From assembly GCF_019904295.1 (NCBI RefSeq), contig NZ_CP065359.1, positions 397,001-461,000 of the forward strand: 64,000 nucleotides of DNA. Reading direction: 5' to 3'. The translations under genes and the position numbers were made by a program. This DNA comes from Ruegeria sp. SCSIO 43209. GTDB lineage: Bacteria > Pseudomonadota > Alphaproteobacteria > Rhodobacterales > Rhodobacteraceae. Positions 28,029-37,220 of this stretch are shown here, piece after piece; positions within the stretch are counted from its first letter, which is position 1, and each line of letters begins with the position of its first letter. The notes beneath the pieces were generated by a model that made no database searches, had not been told where the DNA came from, and saw nothing but the letters and a program-made list of their open reading frames with translations.

Positions 28029-28100
28029 TCGACACCTCCCTTTGCCTCTGACATTGGACTTTGGCCTGAGGCTTTGCGCAAGCGCAACGTTGCGGAATGA

Positions 28101-28784
28101 TTATCTGAATTTATCCAGCAGCTTTTGCATGGCCGAACGCTCATCGGGCGCTGAAACGGCTTCGGCGGCAGCTTTGGGGGGCGTATCAGGTTTAGTGGGC
28201 TGCTTCGATGATCTGAGTGGAGCAGTGCGCAAGGCCACCGCGTTCATGAATTTTCCGCCTTCATTATTGACCAGATAAGTGGCCCCGTCCGACACGCCGC
28301 GCAATACATCGTCCAGCCAGTCCGCATCGGCCTTGGCAAAGTCACTCAGAACATAGGGTGAGACCATCTCTTTCCGGCCCGGATGACCGATGCCCAGCCG
28401 TACGCGATCATAGGCTGGGCTGATATGGTCGTGGATCGAGCGCAACCCGTTGTGTCCCGCGTGGCCGCCACCTGCCTTTACGCGCACTTTGCCTGGGGCC
28501 AGATCCAGCTCATCATGAAAAACAGTCACATCGGTCGAATCGAGCTTATAGAACCGCATCGCCTCGCCGACGGATTGGCCGGACCTGTTCATGAAAGTCT
28601 GAGGTTTCACCAACAGCACTTTTTCGCCGCCCAGACGGCCTTCGGCAATTTCTGCCTGAAACTTGGATTTCCACGGGCCAAATCCATGATCCTCGGCAAT
28701 CCGATCCAATGCCATGAAACCGATATTGTGTCGATTGCGGGCGTATTTGGTTCCTGGATTTCCCAAACCGACAAACAGTTTCAT
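28101..28784 (-). CDS. pth: Peptidyl-tRNA hydrolase
   Basis: A 227-residue enzyme recycling peptidyl-tRNA. KLFVGLGNPGTKYARNRHNI contains the catalytic His in RHNIGFM, and KPQTFMNRSGQSV and GGHAGHNGLRSI are the other signatures. The ATG at 28784 is chosen for the KLFVGLGNPG start. A tail of about 35 residues rich in Pro, Ala and Lys extends beyond the usual length. It follows rplY, from which it is separated by a strong terminator; the rplY-pth order is widely conserved. Confidence 0.95.
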   Translation of the reverse strand: MKLFVGLGNPGTKYARNRHNIGFMALDRIAEDHGFGPWKSKFQAEIAEGRLGGEKVLLVKPQTFMNRSGQSVGEAMRFYKLDSTDVTVFHDELDLAPGKVRVKAGGGHAGHNGLRSIHDHISPAYDRVRLGIGHPGRKEMVSPYVLSDFAKADADWLDDVLRGVSDGATYLVNNEGGKFMNAVALRTAPLRSSKQPTKPDTPPKAAAEAVSAPDERSAMQKLLDKFR

Positions 28785-28857
28785 CGCATTGCCCTTTGCA
28801 GTCTCGCATCGCTCTCTCATTGCATGGTTTCAGGGATGGTTTCCAGCCCCGCACCCG

Positions 28858-28891
28858 CAAAAGAAAACGGGGCCCCGGATGGGGCCCCGTT
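28858..28891 (-). terminator. Intrinsic terminator after rplY
   Basis: On the minus strand AACGGGGCCCC pairs perfectly (11 bp, four-base loop) and is followed by TTTTCTTTT. A second small inverted repeat, AAATCCGG / CCGGATTT (28894-28916), overlaps the rplY stop codon. Confidence 0.88.
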
Positions 28892-28914
28892 TCAAATCCG
28901 GTACTGATCCGGAT

Positions 28915-29571
28915 TTATTCTTCTTCTTCCTGGCCGATGACTTCAACTTCATCTGCGGCCACTTCTTCCTCTTCACCCTCTTCGTCGTCGCTGGTCGACA
29001 GACCGGTGGGTGCCGAGACGTTGGCGATCACGAAGTCACGATCGATGGTCGGCTTGGTGCCGTCGGGCAGGCTGACCGACGAAATGGTGGCAACATCGTT
29101 GATTTCCATTCCGGTCAGATCAACGGTGATCTTCTCAGGGATGTCGCCAGCAGTGCAGAGCAGCTCTACCTCAGGGCGAACAACGGTCAGAACGCCACCT
29201 TTCTTGATGCCGGGCGCAGCTTCTTCGTTGACGAATTCAACGGGGATGAACAGCGCGATCTTGGTGGTCCGACGCAGGCGCATCAGGTCCAGGTGGGTCG
29301 GCAGGTCTTTGACAACGTCACGCTGGACATCGCGGCAGATGACGCGCACGTCTTCGTGACCTTCGACTTTCAGGTTCCACAGGGTCGACTTGAACCGGCC
29401 TGCTTTCAGGCGCTTGAACAGTACGTTGAACGGGATCTGGATCGGCAGCGGCTCTTTATCGCCACCAAAAACAATGCCCGGAACCATGCCATCGCGGCGT
29501 GCTTGACGAGCGGCGCCCTTGCCTGTCCCCGTCCGTTCCAGAGCTACGAGATCAGGAATCTCTCCAGCCAT
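28915..29571 (-). CDS. rplY: 50S ribosomal protein L25, general stress (CTC) form
   Basis: A 218-residue protein with the L25 domain (about 1-95) that binds 5S rRNA and the CTC-type C-terminal beta domain, ending in an acidic tail of about 25 residues rich in Glu, Asp and Val. [20 protein letters not shown] and [19 protein letters not shown] are typical. GGAGAATTATC precedes the ATG. The long form is normal for Alphaproteobacteria. Confidence 0.95.
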   Translation of the reverse strand: MAGEIPDLVALERTGTGKGAARQARRDGMVPGIVFGGDKEPLPIQIPFNVLFKRLKAGRFKSTLWNLKVEGHEDVRVICRDVQRDVVKDLPTHLDLMRLRRTTKIALFIPVEFVNEEAAPGIKKGGVLTVVRPEVELLCTAGDIPEKITVDLTGMEINDVATISSVSLPDGTKPTIDRDFVIANVSAPTGLSTSDDEEGEEEEVAADEVEVIGQEEEE

Positions 29572-29660
29572 GATAATTCTCCAATGTTAGGGCGGGCATC
29601 CTCCAAGGCTGTATGCCCGCGTGAAGCCGCGTCCTTAGCTTGATTCAGTTGGTTTGGAAA

Positions 29661-29768
29661 GGGCTTTTTGTAGCCCGAGAAATTTTGCGAGGCTCTGCCT
29701 CGCGCTCCGAGGTATTTACGGCCAGATGAAGGACGGATCCTCTGCTTCATCTGGCTGCAAGTACCTTG
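29661..29768. repeat. Cluster of three palindromes, likely Roseobacter intergenic repeat element
   Basis: Three hairpins in 108 bp: GGGCT/AGCCC (29661-29676), GCGAGGC-TCT-GCCTCGC (29687-29703) and an imperfect 24-bp pair of arms (29708-29731 and 29745-29768, 20 matches) around a 13-base loop. The innermost ten bases, CCAGATGAAG / CTTCATCTGG, are perfect. The motif CGAGGTATTT..GGCCAGATGAAG resembles a repeat I recall from many Rhodobacteraceae intergenic regions. I noticed no second copy in the window. Confidence 0.6.
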
Positions 29769-29825
29769 AACGAGACGCTCAATGGGCGGCCATGCGGCGT
29801 CTCCATCTACGTGGGAGGCGTTGGG

Positions 29826-30992
29826 TCAAGCCTGCCAGCGACCGCCAAAGTCTTCGGGGACCAGAAGATTGTGGCGCCCAAGATCGGCTACGTTACGTTC
29901 ACCGCAAAGTGCCATCGTTGTATCGAGCTCTTTCTGGATCACTTCCAATGCCGTTGTCACGCCTTTCTGACCCATTGCACCCAGCCCATAGACAAAGGCG
30001 CGACCAATAAAGGTGCCCTTGGCCCCAAGCGCCAAAGCTTTCAGCACGTCTTGCCCTGAACGGATGCCGCTATCCAGATGCACTTCGACATCACTGCCGA
30101 CGGCATCCACGATCTCGGGCAGAACCCGGATCGAACTGAGCGCGCCATCCAGCTGCCGTCCACCATGGTTTGAGACAACAATTGCATCTGCGCCCAGCTT
30201 GGCAGCCATTTTGGCATCCTCGGCATCGAGTATGCCCTTAAGGATCACCTTGCCGCCCCATTGTTCCATCAGCTTCTCGACTTTGCCCCAGTCGAGGCTG
30301 GGATCGAATTGCTCGGCGGTCCATGTGCCGAGCGAGCGTGTATCTGTGATGCTATCGACATGACCGACGATATTCCCGAATTCTCGGCGCTTGGCACCTA
30401 GCATCTCGATGCCCCAGGCCCATTTCATCATCAGGTTGGCGATGGTTTTGGGGGTCAGCTTTGGCGGCGCAGATAGGCCATTTTTCAGGTCCTTGTGTCG
30501 TTGGCCAAGGATTTGCAGATCAAGCGTAATGACAAGGGCCGAGCATTTCGCATCCTTCGCGCGCTGGATAAGTCGCCCGACATAGTCCTGATCTTTCATG
30601 GTGTAGAGCTGAAACCAGAAAGGGGCCGAAGTGTTTTCAGCGACATCTTCGATCGAATTGATCGACATGGTCGACAGTGTGAAGGGTACACCAAAGGCTT
30701 CGGCGGCTTTGGCCGCTTTGATCTCGCCATCCGCGTGTTGCATTCCTGTCAGACCTACCGGAGCCAATGCAACGGGCATGGATACATCCTGCCCGATCAT
30801 CTGCGATGCGGTCGAGCGCCCTGTCATGTCTACGGCGACCCGTTGGCGCAGGCGGATATCTTCGAAATCCGACGTGTTCTCGCGGAAGGTTTGTTCGGTC
30901 CAGCTGCCGCTTTCTGCATAGTCAAAAAACATGCGCGGAACGCGACGCTCATAGATCCGTTTGAGGTCTTCGATATTGGTAATGACTGGCAT
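29826..30992 (-). CDS. lldD: FMN-dependent alpha-hydroxy-acid (L-lactate) dehydrogenase
   Basis: A 388-residue TIM-barrel flavoprotein oxidising L-lactate or a related 2-hydroxy acid and passing electrons to the respiratory chain. FMN and substrate sites appear as PVALAPVGLTGM, VVSNHGGRQLDG (active-site His and Arg) and EVHLDSGIRSGQDVLKALAL. There is no signal peptide. Substrate could also be mandelate or glycolate. It is preceded by a terminator that isolates it from trpA. Confidence 0.88.
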   Translation of the reverse strand: MPVITNIEDLKRIYERRVPRMFFDYAESGSWTEQTFRENTSDFEDIRLRQRVAVDMTGRSTASQMIGQDVSMPVALAPVGLTGMQHADGEIKAAKAAEAFGVPFTLSTMSINSIEDVAENTSAPFWFQLYTMKDQDYVGRLIQRAKDAKCSALVITLDLQILGQRHKDLKNGLSAPPKLTPKTIANLMMKWAWGIEMLGAKRREFGNIVGHVDSITDTRSLGTWTAEQFDPSLDWGKVEKLMEQWGGKVILKGILDAEDAKMAAKLGADAIVVSNHGGRQLDGALSSIRVLPEIVDAVGSDVEVHLDSGIRSGQDVLKALALGAKGTFIGRAFVYGLGAMGQKGVTTALEVIQKELDTTMALCGERNVADLGRHNLLVPEDFGGRWQA

Positions 30993-31083
30993 TGATCAGG
31001 CTTTCGCAGGATTGGTTAAGTTTCTTTACCAATTATTTTGAAACACTGCAATGCCCGCTTGCTGCGGTTGGTTGCCGCGTGGT

Positions 31084-31126
31084 CAAAACAAAAAACACCG
31101 CAGTAGGCGGCGCGCCTACTGCGGTG
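31084..31126 (-). terminator. Intrinsic terminator after trpA
   Basis: CACCGCAGTAGGC / GCCTACTGCGGTG forms a perfect 13-bp stem with a five-base loop, followed on the minus strand by TTTTTTGTTTTG. Confidence 0.92.
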
Positions 31127-31155
31127 AAGAACCATCTGAAAATGGAAAGAAATTG

Positions 31156-31947
31156 TTATGCGGAGTGTGCGCCATCTGACAGTGTTTTGACAAAATCCAG
31201 AACCTCGGTCACCGGTTTTCCGGAACCGATCTGGCTGACAATGGCAGATCCAACTACCGCGCCATCGGATACACTCGCGATGTTGCGAGACTTTTCTGGC
31301 GTATTGATCCCGAAACCGACGATCACGGGCAAATCAGTTGCAGCTTTGATCCGAGCGACCTCGGGTCCAACATCGGTTGCCTGCGCTTCGGCAGCACCGG
31401 TTATGCCGGTAATCGATACATAATACACAAAGCCGGATGTGTTTTGCAGTACGCGAGGCAAGCGTTGGTCATCGGTCGTCGGCGTCGCCAAGCGGATGAA
31501 GTTCAGCCCGGCAGCTTGCGCGGGCAGACAAAGCTCTTCGTCCTCTTCGGGGGGCAGGTCGACGACAATCAGCCCGTCGATCCCCGCTGATTTTGCATCT
31601 GCCAGGAATTTCTCGACACCTCGGCTGTAGATCGGATTGTAATATCCCATCAGCACGATCGGTGTGGTGTCATCGGATTCACGAAAGGCGCGGGCCAAAT
31701 CCAGAGTGCGTTGCAATGTCATTCCACCATCCAACGCCCGTTGGCCAGCAGCCTGAATGGTCGGGCCATCGGCCATCGGATCGGTAAAGGGCAGGCCCAA
31801 CTCGATGACGTCGACACCTGCGCCGGGCAAACCCTTCACGACCTCCAGCGATGTGTCGTAGTCGGGATCCCCGGCCATGACATAAGCTACAAATGCCTTT
31901 TTGCCCTGTTCCTTCAGGGCGGCGAATTTGGCGTCGATACGGGTCAT
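31156..31947 (-). CDS. trpA: Tryptophan synthase alpha chain
   Basis: A 263-residue TIM barrel cleaving indole-3-glycerol phosphate. [19 protein letters not shown] holds the catalytic Glu and Asp60-equivalent; [11 protein letters not shown] binds phosphate. The ATG at 31947 has AAGGA upstream. It is transcribed alone on the minus strand, although trpF and trpB lie 5-8 kb to the left on the plus strand, so the three tryptophan genes are not an operon here. Confidence 0.96.
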   Translation of the reverse strand: MTRIDAKFAALKEQGKKAFVAYVMAGDPDYDTSLEVVKGLPGAGVDVIELGLPFTDPMADGPTIQAAGQRALDGGMTLQRTLDLARAFRESDDTTPIVLMGYYNPIYSRGVEKFLADAKSAGIDGLIVVDLPPEEDEELCLPAQAAGLNFIRLATPTTDDQRLPRVLQNTSGFVYYVSITGITGAAEAQATDVGPEVARIKAATDLPVIVGFGINTPEKSRNIASVSDGAVVGSAIVSQIGSGKPVTEVLDFVKTLSDGAHSA

Positions 31948-32026
31948 CGGAAATCCTTGCACTCGGGTTTCGACCTGATGTGCAGAAACTTTCGCTGAAA
32001 ATCAATCCCGCTTGGTGGGCTTGCGA

Positions 32027-32512
32027 TCAGAAGGCGTAATGGTATCTCAACAAAAGTGCGTTTACACCTGGGTTGTCTTCCTGCGTGCTGGCGTTGGATA
32101 TATGAGTGATAGCGGCAGACAGTTTGTTGCCGCTTTCCAGCGTATAGCCAAGGCCCAGTAAGCTGCGTATCTGAAAACTGCCGCCCAGATCATTCAGTTC
32201 GTTGGATTCACTATAGTATCCCGGCATGACACTGCCCTCGATGAACCAACGGTTCGCAAAAGTGTAAAGCCCGATCAGGCCCGCGCCAACATGCGTGTCA
32301 CCGTCGGTATCAACAGACAGGGACGCACCCCAGGTGGCGCTGAAACGGGTCGCTTCGTAGAAAGAGCGATGCTGGTATTCCAGCGAAACAATTGCCTGAT
32401 CTTCGCTCTCAGCGCTGGAATAATCTGCGTAGCCTGCTCCGAAAATGATGGATTGGGCTTGTGCTGCAGTAGCGGCTGTCAGCGCAAAAGCCAGAATAAC
32501 AAGGGATTTCAT
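32027..32512 (-). CDS. PagL-like lipid A 3-O-deacylase (acyloxyacyl hydrolase family)
   Basis: A 161-residue outer membrane barrel with a signal peptide (MKSLVILAFALTAATAAQAQ). The C-terminal half has LLGLGYTLESGNKLS and ITHISNASTQEDNPGVN, matching the PagL pattern of a catalytic His-x-Ser and a nearby acidic residue, then LLLRYHYAF with a terminal Phe. PagL removes the 3-O acyl chain of lipid A in the outer leaflet. Overall identity is low, so the activity is an inference. It is divergent from ychF. Confidence 0.72.
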   Translation of the reverse strand: MKSLVILAFALTAATAAQAQSIIFGAGYADYSSAESEDQAIVSLEYQHRSFYEATRFSATWGASLSVDTDGDTHVGAGLIGLYTFANRWFIEGSVMPGYYSESNELNDLGGSFQIRSLLGLGYTLESGNKLSAAITHISNASTQEDNPGVNALLLRYHYAF

Positions 32513-32714
32513 TTTTACCTACTATGTCCGTCGTTCGTTGGTATTGGTTTTATTGAGGAATGTAGGTGCATGTTTTCAATGGACGCAAGAACACAAATCG
32601 ATGTCGATTTTGTGATGTGGCAGAATAGACTCGCGGCAGTGTTCAGGCACTTTGCCTTGCGCATTGCACCGGACCTGCCTAGAAGCGGCGCTCGAATGGT
32701 ATCAGGAGGCCGTC

Positions 32715-33812
32715 ATGGGCTTTAAAATGGGAATCGTGGGTTTGCCGAATGTTGGCAAGTCGACTCTCTTCAACGCACTGACCAAAACTGCGGCAGCTCA
32801 GGCGGCGAATTTCCCGTTCTGCACCATCGAACCCAATGTGGGGGATGTCGCCGTTCCTGATGACCGGCTGGATAAACTGGCGGCGATTGCGTCCTCGAAA
32901 CAGATCATCCCGACGCGCATGACCTTTGTGGATATCGCTGGTCTAGTGAAAGGGGCCTCGAATGGCGAGGGGCTGGGCAACCAGTTTCTGGCAAACATCC
33001 GCGAGACTGACGCGATTGCCCATGTGCTGCGTTGTTTCGAAGATGGTGACGTGACCCATGTGGATGGCCGCGTTGATCCGGTGGCCGATGCCGATACGAT
33101 CGAGACCGAGCTGATGCTGGCCGATCTGGAAAGCATCGAAAAGCGTCGCGCCAATCTGGTGCGCAAGCTGAAGGGCAATGACAAAGAAGCGCAACAGCAG
33201 GACCGCCTGCTGGCCGAGGCGCAGGAGATGCTGGGAAACGGCAAGCCAGCGCGTCTGGTTGAAGTGTCTGATGAAGACGCCAAGGCATGGAAAATGCTGC
33301 AACTTCTGACCACCAAGCCGGTGCTTTATGTCTGCAACGTGTCCGAAGAAGAGGCCGCCGAAGGCAACGAGTACTCTGCCAAAGTCGCTGAGATGGCTGC
33401 CGCGCAAGGTAATGCTCATGTCATTATCAGTGCCAAGATCGAGGAAGAGATCAGCCTTCTGGAAGACGACGAGGCACAGATGTTCTTAGAGGAAATGGGT
33501 CTGGAAGAGCCCGGCCTCGACCGTCTGATCCGCGCGGGCTACGACTTGCTTAAGCTGGAAACCTATTTCACCGTCGGCCCGAAAGAGGCCCGGGCCTGGA
33601 CCATCCGCACCGGCACCGCCGCACCACAGGCCGCAGGTGTCATCCACGGAGACTTTGAGAAGGGTTTCATCCGTGCCGAGACTATCGCCTATGACGACTA
33701 CATCGCTGCCAATGGCGAACAAGGTGCCAAAGAGGCGGGTAAGATGCGGGCCGAAGGGAAAGGCTACATCGTCAAGGATGGCGATGTGATGCACTTTTTG
33801 TTCAACACCTGA
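32715..33812 (+). CDS. ychF: Ribosome-binding ATPase YchF (OLA1 family)
   Basis: A 365-residue P-loop ATPase. The G1 motif is GLPNVGKSTLFNAL, FVDIAGLVKGASNGEGLGNQ is G3, and the C-terminal TGS domain contains TFFTVGPKEARAW-like residues (YFTVGPKEARAWT) and GFIRAETIAYDDY. AGGAGG lies before the ATG at 32715. Binds ribosomes and modulates stress response; ATP is preferred to GTP in the family. Confidence 0.96.
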   Translation: MGFKMGIVGLPNVGKSTLFNALTKTAAAQAANFPFCTIEPNVGDVAVPDDRLDKLAAIASSKQIIPTRMTFVDIAGLVKGASNGEGLGNQFLANIRETDAIAHVLRCFEDGDVTHVDGRVDPVADADTIETELMLADLESIEKRRANLVRKLKGNDKEAQQQDRLLAEAQEMLGNGKPARLVEVSDEDAKAWKMLQLLTTKPVLYVCNVSEEEAAEGNEYSAKVAEMAAAQGNAHVIISAKIEEEISLLEDDEAQMFLEEMGLEEPGLDRLIRAGYDLLKLETYFTVGPKEARAWTIRTGTAAPQAAGVIHGDFEKGFIRAETIAYDDYIAANGEQGAKEAGKMRAEGKGYIVKDGDVMHFLFNT

Positions 33813-33840
33813 GAAGCCACCAAAGCAGTCACTGCTCAGC

Positions 33841-34269
33841 TTATAACCTCGGATTTTCTGCGAAGAACGGGCCGATATCGGGTTGCTCGTGTGTGAATGC
33901 CATTGTCCACTTCATGTTGTGGTGGGCTACGTAGATATCCGCGCCAAAAGATGTGAAATCTGGATATGTTTCTGAGACGCAGCGATACGACCATTTGATA
34001 TCTTCATCAAAGATAACATACGCGGCAGGCCACTGGTTCTTATAGGCATTTAAAGCGTCATCGCCCGCCCGCGCGATTTGAAACCCGTAACTGAAACCAT
34101 GCCAGCGAAAGCGATTGTGAATCCAGGAACCGGTTGATTTCTTTACGTTCCCGGCGAATGTCTGATGCCAGCATTGAACAACCTCACCACCTTCTTTGGA
34201 ATTGAGAGGATCAAAATCGACGCATTCACGCACCAAGAAGTCCTCAATTTGGTTTCTCGTAAGGTTCAT
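33841..34269 (-). CDS. Orphan cytoplasmic protein, DUF4275-like
   Basis: A 142-residue protein without signal peptide or membrane helix. The C-terminal stretch GADIYVAHHNMKWTMAFTHE, then GPFFAEN, resembles what I recall of DUF4275, which ends in a W.....THE..GP.F pattern; this is a weak assignment. The gene is clearly less GC-rich than its neighbours and has no good ribosome site, which suggests recent acquisition. It converges on ychF. Confidence 0.5.
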   Translation of the reverse strand: MNLTRNQIEDFLVRECVDFDPLNSKEGGEVVQCWHQTFAGNVKKSTGSWIHNRFRWHGFSYGFQIARAGDDALNAYKNQWPAAYVIFDEDIKWSYRCVSETYPDFTSFGADIYVAHHNMKWTMAFTHEQPDIGPFFAENPRL

Positions 34270-34366
34270 GGAATAATTCGGTTCTATGTTGTTGTTAAAC
34301 CGGCATATCGCGCGTTATGGCGAAGTGTCAAAACCGCTCAGGTGGCAAGATGCGATCCTGTTAGTT

Positions 34367-34474
34367 TCATTTGAGCTGGAACAGCAGTTCGGCAGGCTCA
34401 ACCACCCGGGTATTGCATGTATCTGAAGCGCCGATCCTGTGGCAGCCAACAAATTGACGATGCTCGCATCTCAC
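34367..34474 (-). CDS. Possible cysteine-containing micro-ORF
   Basis: From a GTG at 34474 the minus strand encodes 35 residues, VRCEHRQFVGCHRIGASDTC and then NTRVVEPAELLFQLK, with three cysteines and a frame open upstream through another Cys (KCVRC). No ribosome site is visible, so it may equally be a remnant of a longer gene or chance. Confidence 0.2.
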   Translation of the reverse strand: MRCEHRQFVGCHRIGASDTCNTRVVEPAELLFQLK

Positions 34475-34538
34475 ACATTTCTCTCGTGCAGAAATGTGGT
34501 TAGTTTGGATTTTGACCTGATACTTGAGACAGCTCTAG

Positions 34539-35420
34539 ATGATCGAAATCCGCGACCTGCAATTGCTCAGCGCATTGGCGCGGCATCGTCATTTCGCCAA
34601 GGCAGCTGAGGAATGCGGGATTTCACAGCCTGCGTTCTCGATGCGAATCCGAAACCTGGAGGATCGGCTGGGTGTCTCCATCGTTCGCCGCGCAAACCGA
34701 TTTCAGGGGCTAACCGAAGAGGGCGAGATGATTGTCCAGCGCGCGCGGCGCATTCTCGACGACACCAAGGCTTTGGAACAACAGGTGCTCGCTGCAAAGG
34801 GTGAGATCACCGGCACGCTTATTTTGGGTGTGATCCCAACAGCGATTGCCTTCACCGGGCGTCTCACGAAGCGGTTGCGCGATGCGCATCCACGTATCGT
34901 GACCCGGATTGAAACAATGTCTGCAACGGCCATTCAGCACCGGTTGGACGAAGGAAGTCTGGATGCAGGCATCACTTATGGCGACAGTATCGGTACCGAT
35001 CTACGGCAAGTGCAGCGCTTGTACGAAGAAACTTATGTCCTATTGGTCCCCTCGCATATGACCGATGAGACAGGCCCGATCCCATGGGCCCGCGTGGCCG
35101 AGTTTCCCCTGAGCCTGCTGGAACCACAGATGCAGAACCGGCGGATTCTGGATCGGATATTCGCCGAACAGGGCTTGCACCCGGATATTGTGGCCGAGAC
35201 CAGCGGATTCACTGCCTCGATGGTCATGGCACGCGAGGGGCTAGCGGCCACCGTGATTCCACGCGTGCTGGTGCGGGCGCTGGGCGACCTGAAGGACACA
35301 AGGGTGCTGTCCCTGATCGAACCCGTGGTGAGCAAGCCGATTTGTCTGGCCACGCTCACTCGTGACCCGGAATTACCCACGGTCGCGGCCTTGCGCACAG
35401 TGATGGCGTCTTTGCGGTGA
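34539..35420 (+). CDS. LysR-family regulator of the formate dehydrogenase genes
   Basis: A 293-residue protein. The helix-turn-helix is LSALARHRHFAKAAEECGIS, then QPAFSMRIRNLEDRLG, followed by an effector-binding domain (about 90-290). It is 85 bp upstream of the dehydrogenase genes in the same direction, and LysR genes sit in this position next to formate dehydrogenase operons in other bacteria (FdsR in Cupriavidus). That it responds to formate is inferred. Upstream of it the DNA is AT-rich. Confidence 0.82.
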   Translation: MIEIRDLQLLSALARHRHFAKAAEECGISQPAFSMRIRNLEDRLGVSIVRRANRFQGLTEEGEMIVQRARRILDDTKALEQQVLAAKGEITGTLILGVIPTAIAFTGRLTKRLRDAHPRIVTRIETMSATAIQHRLDEGSLDAGITYGDSIGTDLRQVQRLYEETYVLLVPSHMTDETGPIPWARVAEFPLSLLEPQMQNRRILDRIFAEQGLHPDIVAETSGFTASMVMAREGLAATVIPRVLVRALGDLKDTRVLSLIEPVVSKPICLATLTRDPELPTVAALRTVMASLR

Positions 35421-35431
35421 TAAACTGTCGT

Positions 35432-35464
35432 TATCGTGCGATTGAAATATGCGATTTGACGATA
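35432..35464 (+). promoter_or_regulatory. Candidate LysR operator before the formate dehydrogenase genes
   Basis: TATCGT and ACGATA form an inverted repeat with a 21-base spacer, enclosing two copies of TGCGATT at 35437-35443 and 35450-35456, 13 bp apart. It lies 41 bp before the start codon. A site for the LysR product is plausible. Confidence 0.35.
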
Positions 35465-35505
35465 TGCTAGTCTGATGAGACACGGGGCCTCAATCGGAGG
35501 GCATC

Positions 35506-37209
35506 ATGGCACCATTAGACACCAAGCCATCAGGCGCGCCAAAGGGCGTCTGGAAGTCAGGTAAAGGCAAGGGGCGGCACACGCCCAAAGGCCGTCAATT
35601 CTCGGACGAGGCACAAGCGGAAATTGCACGACTGTTGGGTGACCGCCCGCGACGTCGCGACCTGCTGATTGAATTTCTGCATTTGATTCAGGACGCACAC
35701 GGCCATATCAGCGCCGACCACATCGCCGCTCTGGCGGTTGAGATGCGGATCGGGCAGGCTGAGATTTACGAAACCGCAACCTTCTATGCCCATTTCGATG
35801 TAGTGAAAGAGGGTGAAACGCCTCCTCCGGCGTTGACGATCCGTGTGTGCGATTCGCTGTCCTGCGAAATGGCCGGTGCCCAGCAGCTGCAAAAAGCGCT
35901 GGAAGAGGGTTTGGATGCCTCGCAGGTCCGCGTTGTCCGTGCGCCCTGCATGGGACGCTGCGACACCGCTCCAGTGCTGGAGATCGGTCACAACCACATC
36001 GACCACGCGACCCCCGAAAAGGTGCAGGCCGCGATTGCGGCGAATGACACCCACGCCCATCTGCCCGATTACGAAGCCTTTGCGGTTTATGAAGCCAATG
36101 GCGGCTACGCCAAACTGAAAGAGCTGCGCGAGGGCGGCGATTGGGAGAAGGTGCAGGAAGACGTCCTGTCCTCGGGCCTGCGTGGTCTGGGCGGCGCTGG
36201 CTTCCCGTCGGGCAAGAAATGGGGCTTTGTTCGCATGAATGAAGGCCCGCGTTATCTGGCTGTCAACGGCGATGAGGGCGAGCCCGGCACATTCAAGGAC
36301 CGCTACTATCTTGAGCGCACGCCGCATGTCTTCCTCGAAGGGATGCTGATCGCCGCTTGGGCCGTCGAGGCAGAGACCTGCTTTATCTATATGCGCGACG
36401 AATACCCGGCAGTTCTGGAAATCCTGCGTCGTGAGATTACCGCGCTCGAACAAGCCGGGATCGTCGAAGAAGGCTATATCGACCTGCGCCGTGGTGCTGG
36501 CGCTTACATCTGCGGCGAAGAATCCGCGATGATCGAGTCGATCGAAGGTAAGAAAGGCCTGCCGCGTCACCGCCCTCCGTTCGTGGCGCAGGTTGGGGTC
36601 TTTAACCGCCCGACCTTGGTGCACAATGTCGAGACGCTCTATTGGGTGACCAAAGTTTGCCGTGAAGGGCCTGAATGCCTTAACAGCACCGAAATGAACG
36701 GTCGCAAGGGTTTGCGTAGCTATTCGGTCTCGGGTCGTGTCGCAAAGCCGGGCGTTTACCTTCTGCCCGCTGGCTCGACCATTCTGGACGTGATCGAGGC
36801 TGCCGGAGGCATGGCCGGGGGCCAGACCTTCAAGGCTTATCAGCCGGGTGGTCCATCCTCGGGTCTGTTGCCTGCATCGATGGATGACATCCCGCTGGAT
36901 TTCGACACGTTGCAACCGCACGGCACCTTCATCGGGTCCGCTGCGGTTGTGGTTCTGTCCGATCAGGACACCGCCCGCGATGCGGCACTGAACATGCTGC
37001 GCTTCTTCGAAGACGAAAGCTGCGGCCAGTGCACGCCCTGCCGTGCAGGCTGCGAAAAGGCGGTCAAGCTGATGCAAGCCGACAAATGGGATCAGGACCT
37101 GCTGAAAGACCTGTGTCAGGTCATGGGCGATGCCTCGATCTGCGGTCTGGGGCAGGCGGCCCCGAACCCGATCCGCCTGGTCATGAAACATTTCGCTGAC
37201 GAAATCTGA
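35506..37209 (+). CDS. NAD-dependent formate dehydrogenase beta subunit (fused NuoE-NuoF type)
   Basis: A 567-residue diaphorase subunit. Residues 30-160 are a NuoE-like domain with a [2Fe-2S] site (Cys115, Cys120, Cys148, Cys152). The rest is NuoF-like, with GLGGAGFPSGKKWG and VNGDEGEPGTFKDR for FMN and NAD and a C-terminal [4Fe-4S] set ESCGQCTPCRAGC plus the Cys of ASICGLG. In the fds enzymes these two parts are separate genes; the fusion is as in Methylobacterium FDH1. It passes electrons from the alpha subunit to NAD. GGAGGGC precedes the ATG. Confidence 0.92.
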   Translation: MAPLDTKPSGAPKGVWKSGKGKGRHTPKGRQFSDEAQAEIARLLGDRPRRRDLLIEFLHLIQDAHGHISADHIAALAVEMRIGQAEIYETATFYAHFDVVKEGETPPPALTIRVCDSLSCEMAGAQQLQKALEEGLDASQVRVVRAPCMGRCDTAPVLEIGHNHIDHATPEKVQAAIAANDTHAHLPDYEAFAVYEANGGYAKLKELREGGDWEKVQEDVLSSGLRGLGGAGFPSGKKWGFVRMNEGPRYLAVNGDEGEPGTFKDRYYLERTPHVFLEGMLIAAWAVEAETCFIYMRDEYPAVLEILRREITALEQAGIVEEGYIDLRRGAGAYICGEESAMIESIEGKKGLPRHRPPFVAQVGVFNRPTLVHNVETLYWVTKVCREGPECLNSTEMNGRKGLRSYSVSGRVAKPGVYLLPAGSTILDVIEAAGGMAGGQTFKAYQPGGPSSGLLPASMDDIPLDFDTLQPHGTFIGSAAVVVLSDQDTARDAALNMLRFFEDESCGQCTPCRAGCEKAVKLMQADKWDQDLLKDLCQVMGDASICGLGQAAPNPIRLVMKHFADEI

Positions 37210-37220
37210 GGGAGACAGCC

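Noticed and set aside
34380..34440. Possible tRNA remnant in the AT-rich pocket
   Set aside because: A GG..CC arm and a CCA end can be imagined but no cloverleaf with a T-loop GTTC and anticodon stem forms.
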